DNA from: CAYPPG01 sp964412555
Lineage (GTDB): Bacteria; Hinthialibacterota; Hinthialibacteria; Hinthialibacterales; Hinthialibacteraceae
Direction of reading: 5' to 3'
Length of the DNA stretch: 34,366 bases
Assembly: GCA_964412555.1 (NCBI GenBank)
Contig: CAYPPG010000076.1
Location: forward strand, 1 to 34,366
The notes under the pieces were generated by a model, which saw only the letters and a list, made by a program, of their open reading frames with translations, searched no databases and was not told the origin of the DNA. This document shows positions 32,607 to 34,366 of this stretch, piece by piece (the stretch's first letter is position 1; each line of letters starts with the position of its first letter). The position numbers were made by a program, and so were the translations under genes.

Positions 32607-34366
32607 CGGTTGATCTCCTTGTACAATGTTCGCAGGGCATTTGACATCAAATCGATTCGTTTTTTCAACTTTTCGAACGCTTTCCCCGTCTCTGTGAAAT
32701 CCCCTTTTTTCCCAATATATTCTAATTCACGAGCGCTTTCGACTACATCCGGAGCGGAAAAATTACTTGCTGAACCTTTGAGGGAATGAGCAGCGCGTTC
32801 CAACCCCGGCGCGTCGTTATTCTCGATGGCTTGTTTGATCGAGGATAGGTAATCCGGATATTCGTTTAAAAACAAATCGATCAGCTCGTTCAGCAGTTCG
32901 AGGTCATCTTCATATTCTGCAAGAATTGTATCCCGTTCGATGATGGAGAAAGCCGATGAGGTATCCGGTTGGTATGGAACTGGTTCACTCGTTTCGAGTG
33001 AAGGAAGTAGTTGTTCGATATTCGCGAACAATTCATCCGCTTTAATCGGTTTCGCGACATACGCGTCCATACCGGCATTCAAACAGCGGTCGGCGTCGCC
33101 TTTCATGGCATGGGCGGTCATGGCCACAATGGGAATGTGTTTTCCGGAGTTCTTCTCTTTTTCTCGAATGGCGGCGGTGGCTTCAAAACCATCCATATTC
33201 GGCATTTGCACATCCATCAAAATAAGATCGAAAGGCTGTTTTTCATAAAGTGTCAATGCTTCTTGGCCGTCGGATGCTACCACAACTGAATACCCACGTT
33301 TTTCCAATCGGCTGACAGCCAGTTTTTGATTGACTTTGTTGTCTTCCGCCAATAAAATCGTGAAATGTTTCTTCAATTCTCGAAGAGAATGACGTGTAAC
33401 AACCTGAACTGCGGATTTTTCCACCACAGAATCTTTCATGATCAGCATAATCGTATCCAGCAATTCCGATTGTTTAACCGGTTTCATCAGATAAGCGGAA
33501 ATTCCAATCTCTTGGCAACGATAGGCATCTCCTCGCTGGCCGGCGGATGTCAAGATAATGATATTCGTATTCTTGAAATTGGAATTGCTCTTGATCCATT
33601 TCGACAATTCAAAACCATCCATCTCCGGCATGTTGGCGTCGATCAAAATCAACGAGTAGGGCTGATGATTCTCGAAAGCCTTATTGACCGCCATTAACGC
33701 TTTATGAGCATTTTCGACAATCGTTGGTTTCATATGCCATTTTTCGAGAAGTTCCGCTAAAATACGGCGATTGATGGCATTATCATCGACGATCAGAACT
33801 CGAAGTCCATGTAAATCAATTGCTTCGGAATACTTTTCCAGTTCCGGCGCCGATGTCGGCAACCCAAAATGAACGGTAAAATGGAAAGCACTTCCTGGTC
33901 CTCCCTCGCTGCGCTCAGGATACTCCCACGGGCTTTCCACCCAAATGGTTCCTCCCATCATCTCGATCAGATGGGTTGTAATCGTCAATCCCAAGCCGGT
34001 ACCCCCAAATTTTCGGGAACTGGATCCATCCGCCTGGACGAATTTATCGAAAATTGTCTTTCGTTTTTCTGCCGGAACTCCGATTCCCGTATCACAAACA
34101 GCGAAGTGGAATTCAATCTCCTTTTCGTGTTCTTTTTCCAATTTGACCTCGACAGCCACTTCCCCTTTGTCTGTGAATTTGATGGCATTGCCTACTAAAT
34201 TCACGATAATTTGCCGAAATCGCCCCGGATCACCAATGACGATTTCGTTTACATCCGAAGGAATATGCAACGAAATTTCCAAATCTTTCTGATGCGCACG
34301 GAGTGAAAGAGTTTGAATTGTGCTTTCGAGACAATCTCGAAGATTGAATTTCACCGGGCTAAGTTC
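32603..34366 (-). CDS. Hybrid histidine kinase with two receiver domains and HPt (partial, N-terminus beyond window)
   Basis: The frame is open to the right edge (ELSPVKFNL and onward), so the true start and the His-dimerisation domain lie outside. Visible parts in order are the HATPase domain (N-box VGNAIKFTDKG, DTGIGVP, GGTGLGLTI), receiver 1 (LILIDANMPEMDGF), receiver 2 (DLILMDVQMPNMDGF) and a C-terminal HPt domain with the His in RAAHSLKGSASN. This is a BarA-type phosphorelay that can pass phosphate on to the next gene's receiver. The HATPase loop carries a short insertion (YPERSEG) encoded by a repeat-like 21-bp segment at 33902-33922. Confidence 0.93.
   Translation of the reverse strand, partial: ELSPVKFNLRDCLESTIQTLSLRAHQKDLEISLHIPSDVNEIVIGDPGRFRQIIVNLVGNAIKFTDKGEVAVEVKLEKEHEKEIEFHFAVCDTGIGVPAEKRKTIFDKFVQADGSSSRKFGGTGLGLTITTHLIEMMGGTIWVESPWEYPERSEGGPGSAFHFTVHFGLPTSAPELEKYSEAIDLHGLRVLIVDDNAINRRILAELLEKWHMKPTIVENAHKALMAVNKAFENHQPYSLILIDANMPEMDGFELSKWIKSNSNFKNTNIIILTSAGQRGDAYRCQEIGISAYLMKPVKQSELLDTIMLIMKDSVVEKSAVQVVTRHSLRELKKHFTILLAEDNKVNQKLAVSRLEKRGYSVVVASDGQEALTLYEKQPFDLILMDVQMPNMDGFEATAAIREKEKNSGKHIPIVAMTAHAMKGDADRCLNAGMDAYVAKPIKADELFANIEQLLPSLETSEPVPYQPDTSSAFSIIERDTILAEYEDDLELLNELIDLFLNEYPDYLSSIKQAIENNDAPGLERAAHSLKGSASNFSAPDVVESARELEYIGKKGDFTETGKAFEKLKKRIDLMSNALRTLYKEINR
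33902..33922 (-). repeat. Short repeat-like insert within the kinase gene
   Basis: Twenty-one bases encode YPERSEG within the ATP-binding domain. The segment contains CCTGAGCGCAGCGAGGGA, which resembles a family of short dispersed elements (CCTGAGCG...GAAGGA type) common in several phyla. It sits in a loop between the G2 box and GSAFHF, where relatives usually have only a few residues. One copy only is seen in the window. Confidence 0.45.

Overview
The window is about 34 kb of bacterial chromosome with short intergenic gaps and roughly balanced base composition. I recognise no rRNA, tRNA, CRISPR array, phage or transposase. Several genes point to a Gram-negative, environmental bacterium of the Planctomycetota/PVC type or a neighbouring candidate phylum. 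These are a very large exported methyltransferase-like/PQQ-propeller fusion, a Tat-exported sulfatase with C-terminal HEAT repeats, a Tat-exported GH51-like glycosidase and a shortened propeller-cytochrome. The exact phylum cannot be fixed from the sequence alone.

Left part (1-7.3 kb): the end of a PIN-type toxin-antitoxin (TA) pair, a shrunken c-type cytochrome, a GH51-like arabinofuranosidase joined by a 4-bp overlap to a FitAB/VapBC-type TA pair, and the 1101-residue PQQ-propeller protein. Next (7.5-11.4 kb) comes a three-gene operon for an exported molybdenum hydroxylase resembling PaoABC/YagTSR, closed by a clear intrinsic terminator. Then follow a double CDGSH iron-sulfur protein, a seven-helix membrane protein with a propeller-like tail, a chimeric solute-binding protein (LivJ-like N-terminal fragment joined to a TctC/Bug body), an overlapping pair of unknown genes and a sulfatase. 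At 20.5-21.9 kb lie two more TA-like modules (Panacea/SocA-like plus a 58-residue partner, then Phd/YefM-VapC), followed by a tandem REP-like repeat between convergent genes.

Right part: PEP synthase (ppsA) lies downstream of a DAHP synthase on the same strand. ppsA makes PEP, which is a substrate of DAHP synthase. Upstream of the DAHP synthase I find a complete candidate transcription attenuator. It has a sigma70-like promoter, a 26-codon leader peptide with the core SYSFFYFWWP (Tyr, Phe and Trp codons), an antiterminator pairing that covers the leader stop codon, and a strong intrinsic terminator. The enzyme itself lacks most of the N-terminal ferredoxin-like feedback domain, so transcriptional control may replace feedback inhibition by aromatic amino acids. 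This is the most interesting system in the window.

The end of the window holds a cell-envelope cluster (FtsX-like membrane protein, EnvC-like degenerate LytM protein, CtpA protease, then tsaD). It is followed by a convergent signalling pair: a hybrid histidine kinase cut by the window edge and a PleD-like response regulator with a GGEEF diguanylate cyclase domain.
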